Assembly: GCF_013314535.1 (NCBI RefSeq)
Contig: NZ_JABUAE010000037.1
Span: 1 to 36,351, forward strand
Source of the DNA: Bacillus sp. Xin1
GTDB taxonomy: Bacteria; Bacillota; Bacilli; Bacillales; Bacillaceae_G
DNA length: 36,351 nt
Reading direction: 5' to 3'
Shown here piece after piece: positions 7,815-14,037 of the stretch. Below the pieces are notes generated by a model. It saw only the letters and a program-made list of their open reading frames with translations. It ran no database searches and had not been told where the DNA came from. Position 1 is the first letter of the stretch; every line of letters begins with the position of its first letter. The translations under genes and the position numbers were made by a program.

Positions 7815-8134
7815 GTTGTGGGAACCTTTTTCGGAAAGCTAGAAAATGATTGGAATTTCATTGTGTAGAAAGCATAAAAATATTAGAAATCAAATGAAAC
7901 TCCTAATGATGGGAGTTTCATTTGATTGTTATCCCGCTATTTTAGGACAGTAAGACTCCCACCTCAAAATGCTGCAAAGGCATTGTTCAGCTCCAACGTC
8001 CTGCGATTCTGAGCGAGCCGCTTCCGCTTTTCTAAAAAAGTTAGGTGGGAGATTAACTGTCCGTAAAAGCCCGATTCGTGAGGGCTAATAATCAGTGAGG
8101 GATGAAGAAACCTTCTACTGATTAAAGTTTCACT
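7815..8134. other. Gene-free stretch with palindromes and a MITE-like element
   Basis: No ORF is supported here. It holds a perfect 16-bp inverted repeat with an 8-nt loop (arms 7888-7903 and 7912-7927), the MITE-like element at 7945-8062, a small AGCCC/GGGCT hairpin (about 8069-8087), and an AATCAGT/ACTGATT hairpin that is part of a dispersed repeat (8101-8138). Confidence 0.6.
7945..8062. mobile_element. MITE-like element, 118 bp with 20-bp imperfect terminal inverted repeats
   Basis: The ends GGACAGTAAGACTCCCACCT (7945-7964) and its near complement (8043-8062) match at 17 of 20 positions. Pairing continues outward into TTTTA/TAAAA. The centre has a CAGCTCC...TCTGAGCGAGCCGCTTCCGC segment, a style of GC-richer interspersed repeat that I recall from other Bacillaceae intergenic regions. 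There is no transposase and no clear target duplication, so a large cruciform/REP-type repeat is an alternative. Confidence 0.45.
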
Positions 8135-8138
8135 TTAT
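8101..8138. repeat. Dispersed repeat, copy A (GAAGAAA...CTGATTAAAGTT.CACTTTAT)
   Basis: This 38-bp stretch recurs with a few changes at about 18077-18114. Both copies have GATGAAGAAA-like sequence, then CTGATTAAAGTT and CACTTTAT. The copy here overlaps the 3' end of the minus-strand gene that ends at 8135. Confidence 0.5.
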
Positions 8139-8584
8139 CTGTGTTCACCTGTAAAATTTCCATAATAAACATAGCACTTTCGATCTTCATCAATTTCTCT
8201 GGAATCTAAGGTGAATTCCATAAATATTCCGTCTTTTTGAACGTACAAAATATCTGAATGGAGATACGTTAAGATCTCGTCATGGTGCCATACATCTTTA
8301 CTTTCTATTAAAATCGAATTTGCTCCTTGGAGTTCCCTAATCTCAAAACCTATGTGGGAATATGTAGGTTCTGAAGAATCATCGAAGAACGTTTCTTCTT
8401 GGACATATAATACTGCTGTTCCGTCTGGATCCATCGCGGTCGCTGTTACGACATATGTATCCCCTTCTTTAATAAAGTACTCACAAGTCATCCTTGCGAC
8501 GGCTTCAGACACAGAAATATCGGCATAGTTCCATAGGGCAGGATATTGTTTCGCTTCATCATTGAGTCGATATTCTAACCGCAA
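8135..8584 (-). CDS. Hypothetical protein (149 aa), TTG start
   Basis: An acidic soluble protein beginning MRLEYRLNDEAKQYPALWNY, predicted beta-rich with many Asp/Glu and aromatic residues. No signal peptide or membrane helix is seen, and I recognise no family. The start codon is TTG, preceded by GAGGGA at proper spacing; no better ATG lies nearby. It lies alone between the repeat-rich region and the divergent lipoprotein operon, inside the accessory block. Confidence 0.65.
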   Translation of the reverse strand: MRLEYRLNDEAKQYPALWNYADISVSEAVARMTCEYFIKEGDTYVVTATAMDPDGTAVLYVQEETFFDDSSEPTYSHIGFEIRELQGANSILIESKDVWHHDEILTYLHSDILYVQKDGIFMEFTLDSREIDEDRKCYVYYGNFTGEHR

Positions 8585-8666
8585 TTGTAATCCCTCTTTC
8601 TTTTTCTTCTACTTTATCATGAATTCTTTTATAATAAAAATATAATATACAAAGGGGCGTTGGAAA

Positions 8667-8978
8667 GTGACAAAAACCAAATGGTTAGTAACAGGTGTAC
8701 TTACATCTTTAGTGGCCGGTGCTTTATCTGGCTGTACAGAAGATCTTCCTCCAAAACCAAAAGATAAGAGTTGTGCAGATTGGGATTGGGATGATGAACT
8801 GGGCGTGTGGCGATGTGATGACCGTCATTCAAGTTATCATGGTAGTTATTATTACGGTGGTAGATACTATCAAAATAAATCAACCTTCAAAAGTTCTTCT
8901 GAATTTAAGTCCTATCAAGCTTCGTCTAATTTTAAAGGGGGGATTGGAAGCGGTTCAAAGGGGGGATTTGGAGGTTAG
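8667..8978 (+). CDS. Small lipoprotein with Gly-rich C-terminus (YgiB/YjfM-like role)
   Basis: A 103-residue protein from a GTG start after AAAGGGG. Residues 1-22 form a lipoprotein signal with lipobox L-S-G-C, the modified cysteine being Cys23. The mature part is short: an acidic WDWDDELGVWRC segment, then a Tyr/Gly stretch (HGSYYYGGRYY), a Ser/Lys-rich part and a Gly/Ser tail ending GGFGG. It heads a three-gene operon with a glutathionylspermidine-synthase-like ligase and a DUF350 protein. E. coli encodes similar sets (lipoprotein YgiB/YjfM beside ligase YgiC/YjfC, and DUF350 YjfL). It may be the target or partner of the ligase, which is inference. Confidence 0.75.
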   Translation: MTKTKWLVTGVLTSLVAGALSGCTEDLPPKPKDKSCADWDWDDELGVWRCDDRHSSYHGSYYYGGRYYQNKSTFKSSSEFKSYQASSNFKGGIGSGSKGGFGG

Positions 8979-8981
8979 ATT

Positions 8982-10214
8982 ATGTCGTGTTACATAAAGA
9001 AACGAAATCAATTTTATTTAAGGTTCCCTCACTTTTGGTCCGACTTATACGGGAGTGAGTATAGCCTTTTTCATATCTTTGAAATAACAGAACAAACAAT
9101 CCAAGATTTACAGTTAGCAACAGAACGAATGGGAAAAGTATTTTTTAAGACTGCTAGGCTGCTTCGGACTTTGTCTGACGCCCAACTTCTTGAACTTGGT
9201 TTTCCATCTTCAAGTCTGCCTTTTATCAGAATGAAATCTTTATTTCCTGAATCTGTTATTTCACGTTTTGATTTTGTGATGACAGATAGTGGTATCAAAA
9301 TGCTTGAGTTTAATAGTGATACGCCGACTTTTATCATGGAATGCTTTCAAATCAACGGAGAGGTCTGCAAAGAATTAGAGTATCATGACCCAAACGAGAA
9401 TCAGGAACGTCTTCTTTCTTCTGGCATCACAAAAGCTGTGATGGAAGCATCTAAAGGGATAGAAAGACCAAACGTTGTCTTTACAGCCCATCATGAACAT
9501 ATAGAAGATTGGAATACGACTCGGTATTTGAGTGAGTTATGTCAGGTTAGTAACAAAGTGGTGTCAATGTCAGAACTTAGAATTACTGAAGAGGCTTTAC
9601 TGGACGAAGATGGTGTGCCAATTGATGTTTTGTATCGCCAGACATATCCTATTGAACACTTAGTAGAGGACCGGGATCCAAAAACCGGAGATTTTGTAGG
9701 GATTGAGTTACTACAACTTGTAAAGGAAGGGAAGCTCTTTATTATAAATCCAATGTCATCTTTTCTACTGCAGCCGAAATCGGTTCAATGTCTTATTTGG
9801 GGATTAGCGGAGGCAGGTGCTTTTTATACAAATAAGGAACAACGATGGATTAAAGAATACATGCTCCCTACTTACTTAGAACCAGATCTGTTTTTAGGAA
9901 AAAATTCTTTTGTTCAAAAACCTTCGTTCGGTAGAGAAGGCGACACGGTTACAATTCGTGATAAAGATATCAAAATTATTGATCAAAATTCATATCAAAC
10001 GTATAAAAGAGAGCTTCCTGTATTTCAAAAGTATACAAAACTTCCAGTTGTTTCTCTCGAGACTGAAAAAGGGAATGAGGAGTTATCGTATGTATTTGGA
10101 TCATTTTTAATTGCTGGAAAACCAAGTAGTATTGGTATACGTGCAGGTGCAAGAATTACGGGGAATGAATCTTATTATTTACCTGTAGGAATTAAAAAGG
10201 AGGATTATAAATGA
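8982..10214 (+). CDS. Glutathionylspermidine synthase-like ATP-grasp amide ligase (YgiC/YjfC family)
   Basis: A 410-residue protein with the C-terminal half of the bifunctional glutathionylspermidine synthetase/amidase family, but no amidase domain. The pre-ATP-grasp signature LEFNSDTPTF (about residues 109-118; the family form is N-A-D-T-P-T) and the ATP-grasp loop KPSFGREGD (about 313-321) are present, as is the C-terminal GSFLIAGKPSSIGIR. Such ligases join a carboxylate to an amine using ATP. Bacillus does not make glutathione, so the substrate is probably not glutathione and may be a peptide or protein tail. GGAGG inside the end of the lipoprotein gene serves as its ribosome binding site. 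Confidence 0.85.
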   Translation: MSCYIKKRNQFYLRFPHFWSDLYGSEYSLFHIFEITEQTIQDLQLATERMGKVFFKTARLLRTLSDAQLLELGFPSSSLPFIRMKSLFPESVISRFDFVMTDSGIKMLEFNSDTPTFIMECFQINGEVCKELEYHDPNENQERLLSSGITKAVMEASKGIERPNVVFTAHHEHIEDWNTTRYLSELCQVSNKVVSMSELRITEEALLDEDGVPIDVLYRQTYPIEHLVEDRDPKTGDFVGIELLQLVKEGKLFIINPMSSFLLQPKSVQCLIWGLAEAGAFYTNKEQRWIKEYMLPTYLEPDLFLGKNSFVQKPSFGREGDTVTIRDKDIKIIDQNSYQTYKRELPVFQKYTKLPVVSLETEKGNEELSYVFGSFLIAGKPSSIGIRAGARITGNESYYLPVGIKKEDYK

Positions 10215-10597
10215 TAAATTTCTTACTTTATTTAGGGGTTTCAATCGGTCTTTTATGTATCGGTCTTTTTCTTATGGAAGTGACAACAAAAGTGAAGGAA
10301 TTTTCGTTAATGGCGAAAGGGAATAAAGCAGCAAGCTACACACTTGGAGGAAGACTTCTTGGTCTTGCCATCGTTTTGTATTCAACTGCTGCTCATTCTG
10401 TTTCATTAATGGATATGGTTTTATGGGGAGCGATTGGAGTATTAGCGCAAATTATTGTGTTTTATTTAGTTGAATGGTGCACACCGCGCTTTAATATTAA
10501 CCAAAGCATTGAAGAAGATAACCAGGGTGTTGGACTTTTCCTTATGTTTTTATCAATTTCCATCGGAATCGTAATTGCTGGGTGCTTAACATATTGA
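10211..10597 (+). CDS. DUF350 family membrane protein (YjfL-like)
   Basis: A 128-residue protein with four predicted membrane helices; the typical DUF350 pattern of two helix pairs separated by a charged stretch (TKVKEFSLMAKGNKAAS, about 26-42) is visible. Its ATG overlaps the ligase TGA (ATGA arrangement), and AAGGAGG lies upstream, so translation is coupled. Co-occurrence with the ATP-grasp ligase and lipoprotein matches the E. coli yjfL-yjfM-yjfC set. The function is unknown; a membrane channel or scaffold for the modification system is inference. Confidence 0.85.
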   Translation: MINFLLYLGVSIGLLCIGLFLMEVTTKVKEFSLMAKGNKAASYTLGGRLLGLAIVLYSTAAHSVSLMDMVLWGAIGVLAQIIVFYLVEWCTPRFNINQSIEEDNQGVGLFLMFLSISIGIVIAGCLTY

Positions 10598-10632
10598 AAA
10601 ACCTTACGTTTTATACGTAAAGTTTTTATTTT
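10597..10632 (+). terminator. Rho-independent terminator of the lipoprotein-ligase-DUF350 operon
   Basis: AAAAACCTTACG, loop TTTTATA, CGTAAAGTTTTT and then more Ts. The left arm and loop are identical to the terminator at 7782-7814, so the two hairpins flank a 2.8-kb block as near-perfect direct copies. Confidence 0.85.
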
Positions 10633-10706
10633 TCATTCGTTAATCCTTCTGTGACATAATCCATAAGTTTATCTATCACTTTAGGGGAAAGTTTGAATTC
10701 AAAGTG

Positions 10707-10735
10707 TTGACATCTATTTTAAATAGGAGTAACAT
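10707..10735 (+). promoter_or_regulatory. SigA-type promoter of the M-box transcript
   Basis: Consensus -35 TTGACA (10707-10712), a 17-bp spacer and -10 TAACAT (10730-10735). Transcription would start near 10742, just ahead of the Mg2+ riboswitch. Confidence 0.8.
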
Positions 10736-10756
10736 TTTCTATGTAATAAAAAAATA

Positions 10757-10935
10757 AGTCTCTGTTAGGTGAGGCTCCTGTATAGAGAAATGCTACTGCC
10801 CAAAAATGTCGAGAGACGCCAATGGGTCAACAGGAATGATCGAATTAAGGTTTTTCTTAACGTAGCTGGTAATGTACCTATGCTATACAGTGCTAAAACT
10901 CGGCGAGGGAGAGGTTCGCAGATTTCTATGTTGAT
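10757..10935 (+). ncRNA. M-box (ykoK) Mg2+ riboswitch
   Basis: Several signature blocks of the M-box aptamer appear in order: GTTAGGTGAGGCTCCTGTAT, the GCTACTGCCCAAAAATGTC segment, AGACGCCAATGGGTCAACAG, the AGCTGG...CCTATGC stretch and ATACAGTGCTAAA. This aptamer binds Mg2+ and, when filled, lets the downstream terminator (10960-10996) form. The regulated genes here are a short Pro-rich ORF and an MgtA-derived protein, which suits Mg2+ control. Confidence 0.95.
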
Positions 10936-10959
10936 TAGGAATCGCTTATTTATGTATGT

Positions 10960-10996
10960 AAAGACCTTTACTCGCTTACGAGTAGAGGTCTTTTTA
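10960..10996 (+). terminator. Riboswitch-controlled terminator
   Basis: A 14-bp perfect stem (arms 10961-10974 and 10979-10992) with a 4-nt loop and a T run directly follows the M-box aptamer. It is the expression platform: high Mg2+ should favour termination here. Confidence 0.9.
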
Positions 10997-11065
10997 GTAA
11001 CAAGCTATGAGAATTATCATAGTTAAAAAGTATTAACTAATAAAACGAAAGAGGAGGTGAGGAGC

Positions 11066-11170
11066 ATGTCAAATTCTGACTCGGTTCCGTTACCCATATA
11101 CTTCAAAACAAAAATATATGATGTAGGTAGGAAACGACTTGTTCCTCCCCCTATATTTATCATAAGGTAA
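11066..11170 (+). CDS. 34-residue Pro-containing peptide, possible leader ORF
   Basis: The ORF starts at ATG 11066 after an excellent GAGGAGGTGAGGAGC ribosome binding site and lies between the riboswitch terminator and the MgtA-like gene. The peptide starts MSNSDSVPLPIYFK and ends KRLVPPPIFIIR, with a Pro-Pro-Pro run near the C-terminus. Proline-rich leader peptides (MgtL, MgtP) control Mg2+ transporter genes in Salmonella by ribosome stalling; a similar role here is inference from position and composition. A 10-bp stem (CACTTTAACA...TGTTAAAGTG, about 11203-11245) lies between it and the next gene. It could instead be a functional microprotein. Confidence 0.6.
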   Translation: MSNSDSVPLPIYFKTKIYDVGRKRLVPPPIFIIR

Positions 11171-11300
11171 CGTTCAGCTTTATTGTTGTAAGTTGAATGT
11201 GGAACACTTTAACAGGCTGTAGAAATGCATGAATTGTTAAAGTGAGATAAATAGAGAAACAAAGCGTTTCTTCCTATGTTGTAAAGGAGGAGACGATAAA

Positions 11301-12032
11301 ATGTTATATGTAAATAAACTTGTGGGTAACATGTCTCATAAACAAAGTAAAAGAATGATGAAAGAACAATCTATGTTAAAACAAAATAAAGATTTGTTAA
11401 TTGAAATTGCAACAAGAGATGTGAAGTCTGTATTTGCGTATTTTAAAACAACAAGAGATGGTCTTTCTATTAAAGAAGCGCAGAAACGTATTCATATGTA
11501 CGGGAAAAATGAATTATCTTCAAAGCGAGCAATTTTCTCTGATGTAATGATGAAATTAAGCGAAATAATCCCTGGATTTGCAAAGCAACATGTTCATCAT
11601 GAAAATCAGCGTAAGGTTGTAAAGATTACGGTTTCTAGAGTAGAAAGATGTACAACTGCGGGGATGAATAGTGAATCAAAAATAATGAAGCTTCCAGTTG
11701 AGGAGCTAGTTCCAGGGGATATGGTTTTTCTTTCAGCAGGTGATACAGTTCCAGCTGATGTACGTATTATTTATGCAGAAGATTTATTAGTAAATGAATC
11801 GGTGTTAACAGGGAAAGAAACAAATGTAGAGAAATTTGAAAGCTGTTATCATCTTGAACGGAAACGTTTTATTCCATTAAAGCGTATGAAAGACTACAAT
11901 CCACTTCAACTTGAAAATGTATGTTTTAAAGGTACACATATTGTGAATGGAACGGCGAAGGCTGTGGTTGTTTCAACAGGTAAAAATACGTATTCAGGAT
12001 TGCTTCATACATGCTGTAACCAAACATCTTGA
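11301..12032 (+). CDS. MgtA-like protein reduced to N-terminal and actuator domains (no membrane helices)
   Basis: A 243-residue protein that aligns by eye with the first part of Mg2+-transporting P-type ATPases. Residues about 30-85 match the cation-ATPase N domain (GLSIKEAQKRIHMYGKNEL). About 105-240 match the actuator domain (PVEELVPGDMVFLSAGDTVPADVR; LENVCFKGTHIVNGTAKAVV). The stretch where TM1-TM2 should be is a short polar linker (FAKQHVHHENQRKVVK). The actuator TGES loop reads LTGKETNVEK, so its key glutamate is replaced. TM3 onward, the DKTGT phosphorylation site and the transport domain are absent, and no downstream remnant is seen. It cannot be a pump. It has an intact start, AAAGGAGGAGA and a riboswitch, so a soluble regulatory role is possible. 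Confidence 0.75.
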   Translation: MLYVNKLVGNMSHKQSKRMMKEQSMLKQNKDLLIEIATRDVKSVFAYFKTTRDGLSIKEAQKRIHMYGKNELSSKRAIFSDVMMKLSEIIPGFAKQHVHHENQRKVVKITVSRVERCTTAGMNSESKIMKLPVEELVPGDMVFLSAGDTVPADVRIIYAEDLLVNESVLTGKETNVEKFESCYHLERKRFIPLKRMKDYNPLQLENVCFKGTHIVNGTAKAVVVSTGKNTYSGLLHTCCNQTS

Positions 12033-12112
12033 GCTGTTAATGGTGCTAAATATATGAAAACATTGTATAATAGATAGAGTTGAACAGAAACGTAGAATGG
12101 TAATCTATTCAT

Positions 12113-12148
12113 ATAACCTTACGTGATGACGTGAGGTTATTATTTTTT
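12113..12148 (+). terminator. Rho-independent terminator just upstream of ypcP
   Basis: ATAACCTTACG / CGTGAGGTTAT with a 6-nt loop and a T-rich tail. It ends the M-box transcript; a TATAAT at 12065-12070 lies upstream of it, so if that is the ypcP promoter the hairpin would act as an attenuator. The stem resembles the ones at 7782 and 10597. Confidence 0.75.
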
Positions 12149-12166
12149 GTTAGTAGGAGAGGAATT

Positions 12167-13033
12167 ATGAAAAAAGTATTGTTAGTTGATGGTATGGCAC
12201 TATTATTTCGTGCTTTTTACGCAACAAGTGTTTATGGACAATTTATGAAACGACAAGATGGTACCCCAACAAATGGGATTCATGGTTATATGAAACATTT
12301 ATTAACAGCAGCGCAAGTGGTTAAACCGACGCATATTGTAACATGCTGGGATATGGGAAGTACTACATTCCGAACGGAATCGTTCTCAAACTATAAAGCA
12401 AATCGTGCAGCGCCACCAGAAGAATTAATTCCGCAATTTGATCTCGTACAAGAGATGACTTCAAAGTTATCGATTCCTGTAATTGGTATGAAAGGCTATG
12501 AAGCTGATGACTGCATTGGTACGTTAGCAAAAGAATACGCTAGTGAGGCGGAAGTATATATTTTAACAGGCGATACAGATTTATTGCAGCTTGTTGATAC
12601 GAACGTTACCGTAATGCTTCTTCGCAAGGGAATCGGAAACTATGAGTATTATACACCAGAGAAGATTATGGAAGAAAAAGGCGTAGAGCCTTGGCAAATC
12701 GTTCATGCCAAAGCGTTTATGGGAGACACAAGTGATAACTATCCAGGTGTAAAAGGAATCGGTGAGAAGACAGCATATAAACTCATTCAAGAACATGGTA
12801 CAGTAGCGGCGGTATTAGAAAATATAGTGTCATTGACGAAAGCACAGCGTACAAAAATTGAAAATGATTTGGAGAATTTAAATATATCATTACAATTAGC
12901 GCAAATTCATTGTGAGGTTCCGATTTCATGTTCGCTAGAAGAAAGCTTGCATACAATTGATGAAGAGAAAGTACGTTTTGTTTGCGGGGAAATGAATTGG
13001 GGACGACCTGAAATATTTATAAATATGTTATAA
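12167..13033 (+). CDS. ypcP: 5'-3' exonuclease of the Pol I N-terminal family (YpcP)
   Basis: A 288-residue stand-alone version of the DNA polymerase I 5'-nuclease domain. The metal-binding acidic sets are present: VDGMALLFRAFYA near the N-terminus, GYEADDCIGTLA, TGDTDLLQLV and GDTSDNYPGVKGIGEKTA (helix-hairpin-helix, about residues 185-205). It probably removes RNA primers or flaps and can partly back up PolA. An upstream in-frame ATG exists, but ATG 12167 directly follows AGGAGAGG and gives the MKKVLLVDG start typical of the family. Position between ypbS and ypeP matches B. subtilis. Confidence 0.93.
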   Translation: MKKVLLVDGMALLFRAFYATSVYGQFMKRQDGTPTNGIHGYMKHLLTAAQVVKPTHIVTCWDMGSTTFRTESFSNYKANRAAPPEELIPQFDLVQEMTSKLSIPVIGMKGYEADDCIGTLAKEYASEAEVYILTGDTDLLQLVDTNVTVMLLRKGIGNYEYYTPEKIMEEKGVEPWQIVHAKAFMGDTSDNYPGVKGIGEKTAYKLIQEHGTVAAVLENIVSLTKAQRTKIENDLENLNISLQLAQIHCEVPISCSLEESLHTIDEEKVRFVCGEMNWGRPEIFINML

Positions 13034-13068
13034 AAAAGAAGTGCTAGGAAAAGTGCTTCATACGATAG

Positions 13069-13111
13069 ATAACGTCTAATCAAGTATATGTTGATTAGGC
13101 GTTATTTTTTG
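13069..13111 (+). terminator. Rho-independent terminator after ypcP
   Basis: A 15-bp stem (arms 13069-13083 and 13091-13105, one G-U pair) with a 7-nt loop and T6. Confidence 0.85.
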
Positions 13112-13210
13112 TGCAATTTCTTTCAATTCATAAAGTTATCAGAAAAAATACTTAGTTTTCATCTGAAATTCAAATAGATTTCACACGAATCTTTTATTAT
13201 AAAACTACGC

Positions 13211-13226
13211 AGATAATTACTTATCT
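13211..13226 (+). promoter_or_regulatory. Possible degenerate Fur-type operator
   Basis: AGATAATTACTTATCT is an inverted repeat carrying GATAAT and a TTATC half, resembling a Fur box but with wrong centre spacing for the 7-1-7 model. It sits about 55 bp upstream of the FbpB-family gene, whose relatives are Fur-regulated. Weak evidence. Confidence 0.25.
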
Positions 13227-13280
13227 TTTATATAAATAGTCCTTTAATAAGTTATTTGTAATCGTGAAGGAGGAAAAAAT

Positions 13281-13424
13281 ATGCGAAAAAAAATAAGAAA
13301 ATCCTTTAAACAATTATTGATAGAGAATAAACAATTATTATTGAACGATAAAGAGAATATAAGGGAAATAGAAGAAAAAATTGAAAAGAGGCATGTCTCG
13401 TATCGTGTGTCTTCTAGTAATTAA
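13281..13424 (+). CDS. FbpB family small basic protein (47 aa)
   Basis: A very basic 47-residue protein: MRKKIRKSFKQLLIENK, then LNDKENIREIEEKIEKRH and a short tail. The pattern R/K-rich N-terminus, S-F/Y-x-x-L-I-x-E-N-K, L-x-D-x-x-x-I-x-x-I-E-x-K-I-E-x-R-H is that of the Fur-regulated basic protein B family. B. subtilis FbpB cooperates with the sRNA FsrA in the iron-sparing response, probably as an RNA chaperone-like partner. The start has GAAGGAGGAAAAAAT. A clear Fur box is not visible upstream, only a degenerate one. Confidence 0.75.
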   Translation: MRKKIRKSFKQLLIENKQLLLNDKENIREIEEKIEKRHVSYRVSSSN

Positions 13425-13475
13425 ATAAGATAACATTTCAAAATAGGCTTGTAATTATAGAAAGAAGGAGAAAAT

Positions 13476-13727
13476 TTGGGTGAATTAATAGGAGAGATGG
13501 CAGTACAGTTCATTCTTTGTGTGCCAACAAAAAAGAAAAGAATAATAAGTAAAAAGTTCAAGTTACTAAGACAACAAAAATGGTTTCAAGAGAGATATGG
13601 TTCTGTCGTTATGTTTCAATCAGGGGTAAGAGAATTTGTTTTAGGTTATGATATCGAGAGAATGTTGAAAAATGATTTAGATATTATGGTATTTCAGAAA
13701 GAGCTAAATAACATATTAAAGCAATAA
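13476..13727 (+). CDS. Small basic hypothetical protein (83 aa), TTG start
   Basis: A TTG codon at 13476 preceded by AAGGAG at 6-nt spacing opens an 83-codon frame. The product is basic in its first half (PTKKKRIISKKFKLLRQQKW) and ends in an amphipathic helix. A start at ATG 13497 is possible, but its ribosome binding site is too close. I do not recognise the family. It follows the FbpB-like gene by about 50 bp and may share its transcript. Confidence 0.6.
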   Translation: MGELIGEMAVQFILCVPTKKKRIISKKFKLLRQQKWFQERYGSVVMFQSGVREFVLGYDIERMLKNDLDIMVFQKELNNILKQ

Positions 13728-13769
13728 TATGTTATAGTATCAAAGCTGAAATAAATAATAGGAATAAGC

Positions 13770-13808
13770 AGGAGATGACGTGGTTGATACGCATCTCCTT
13801 TTGTTTTG
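13770..13808 (+). terminator. Rho-independent terminator after the 83-aa gene
   Basis: AGGAGATG / CATCTCCT stem with a 14-nt apical region and the tail TTTTGTTTTG. Confidence 0.65.
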
Positions 13809-13866
13809 TAAAGGTATTCAATTATTATTCTAGTTGTAACTGCTGAAAACAAACAATAAATTTGAG

Positions 13867-14037
13867 ATGATTTTATTGTTGTGGAAGTATTACTACGGCG
13901 CTTATAAGAATGAACAGGAAATAGTATCTTTACAAAAAAAACAAAACATTCATCGATTTGTAAAACAAATTCAAGAGGGAGTTCTTGAAGGGGCGCGAAG
14001 AAATGTTTTGTTTGTAATAAATGAAATCCTTTTCTGA
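13867..14037 (+). pseudogene. Possible gene remnant (56 codons)
   Basis: The frame begins MILLLWKYYYGAYKNEQE and ends EGARRNVLFVINEILF, with protein-like amphipathic composition (SLQKKQNIHRFVKQIQEGVL). No ribosome binding site is seen and the upstream in-frame stop is only 9 codons away. It may be a fragment of a lost gene or a chance frame. Confidence 0.25.

Noticed and set aside
8719-8997. 92-codon plus-strand frame overlapping the lipoprotein gene
   Set aside because: Out of frame with the lipoprotein, which has a clear signal peptide and lipobox; no ribosome binding site.
10769-11026. 85-codon plus-strand frame
   Set aside because: It lies inside the M-box aptamer and its terminator and has no ribosome binding site.
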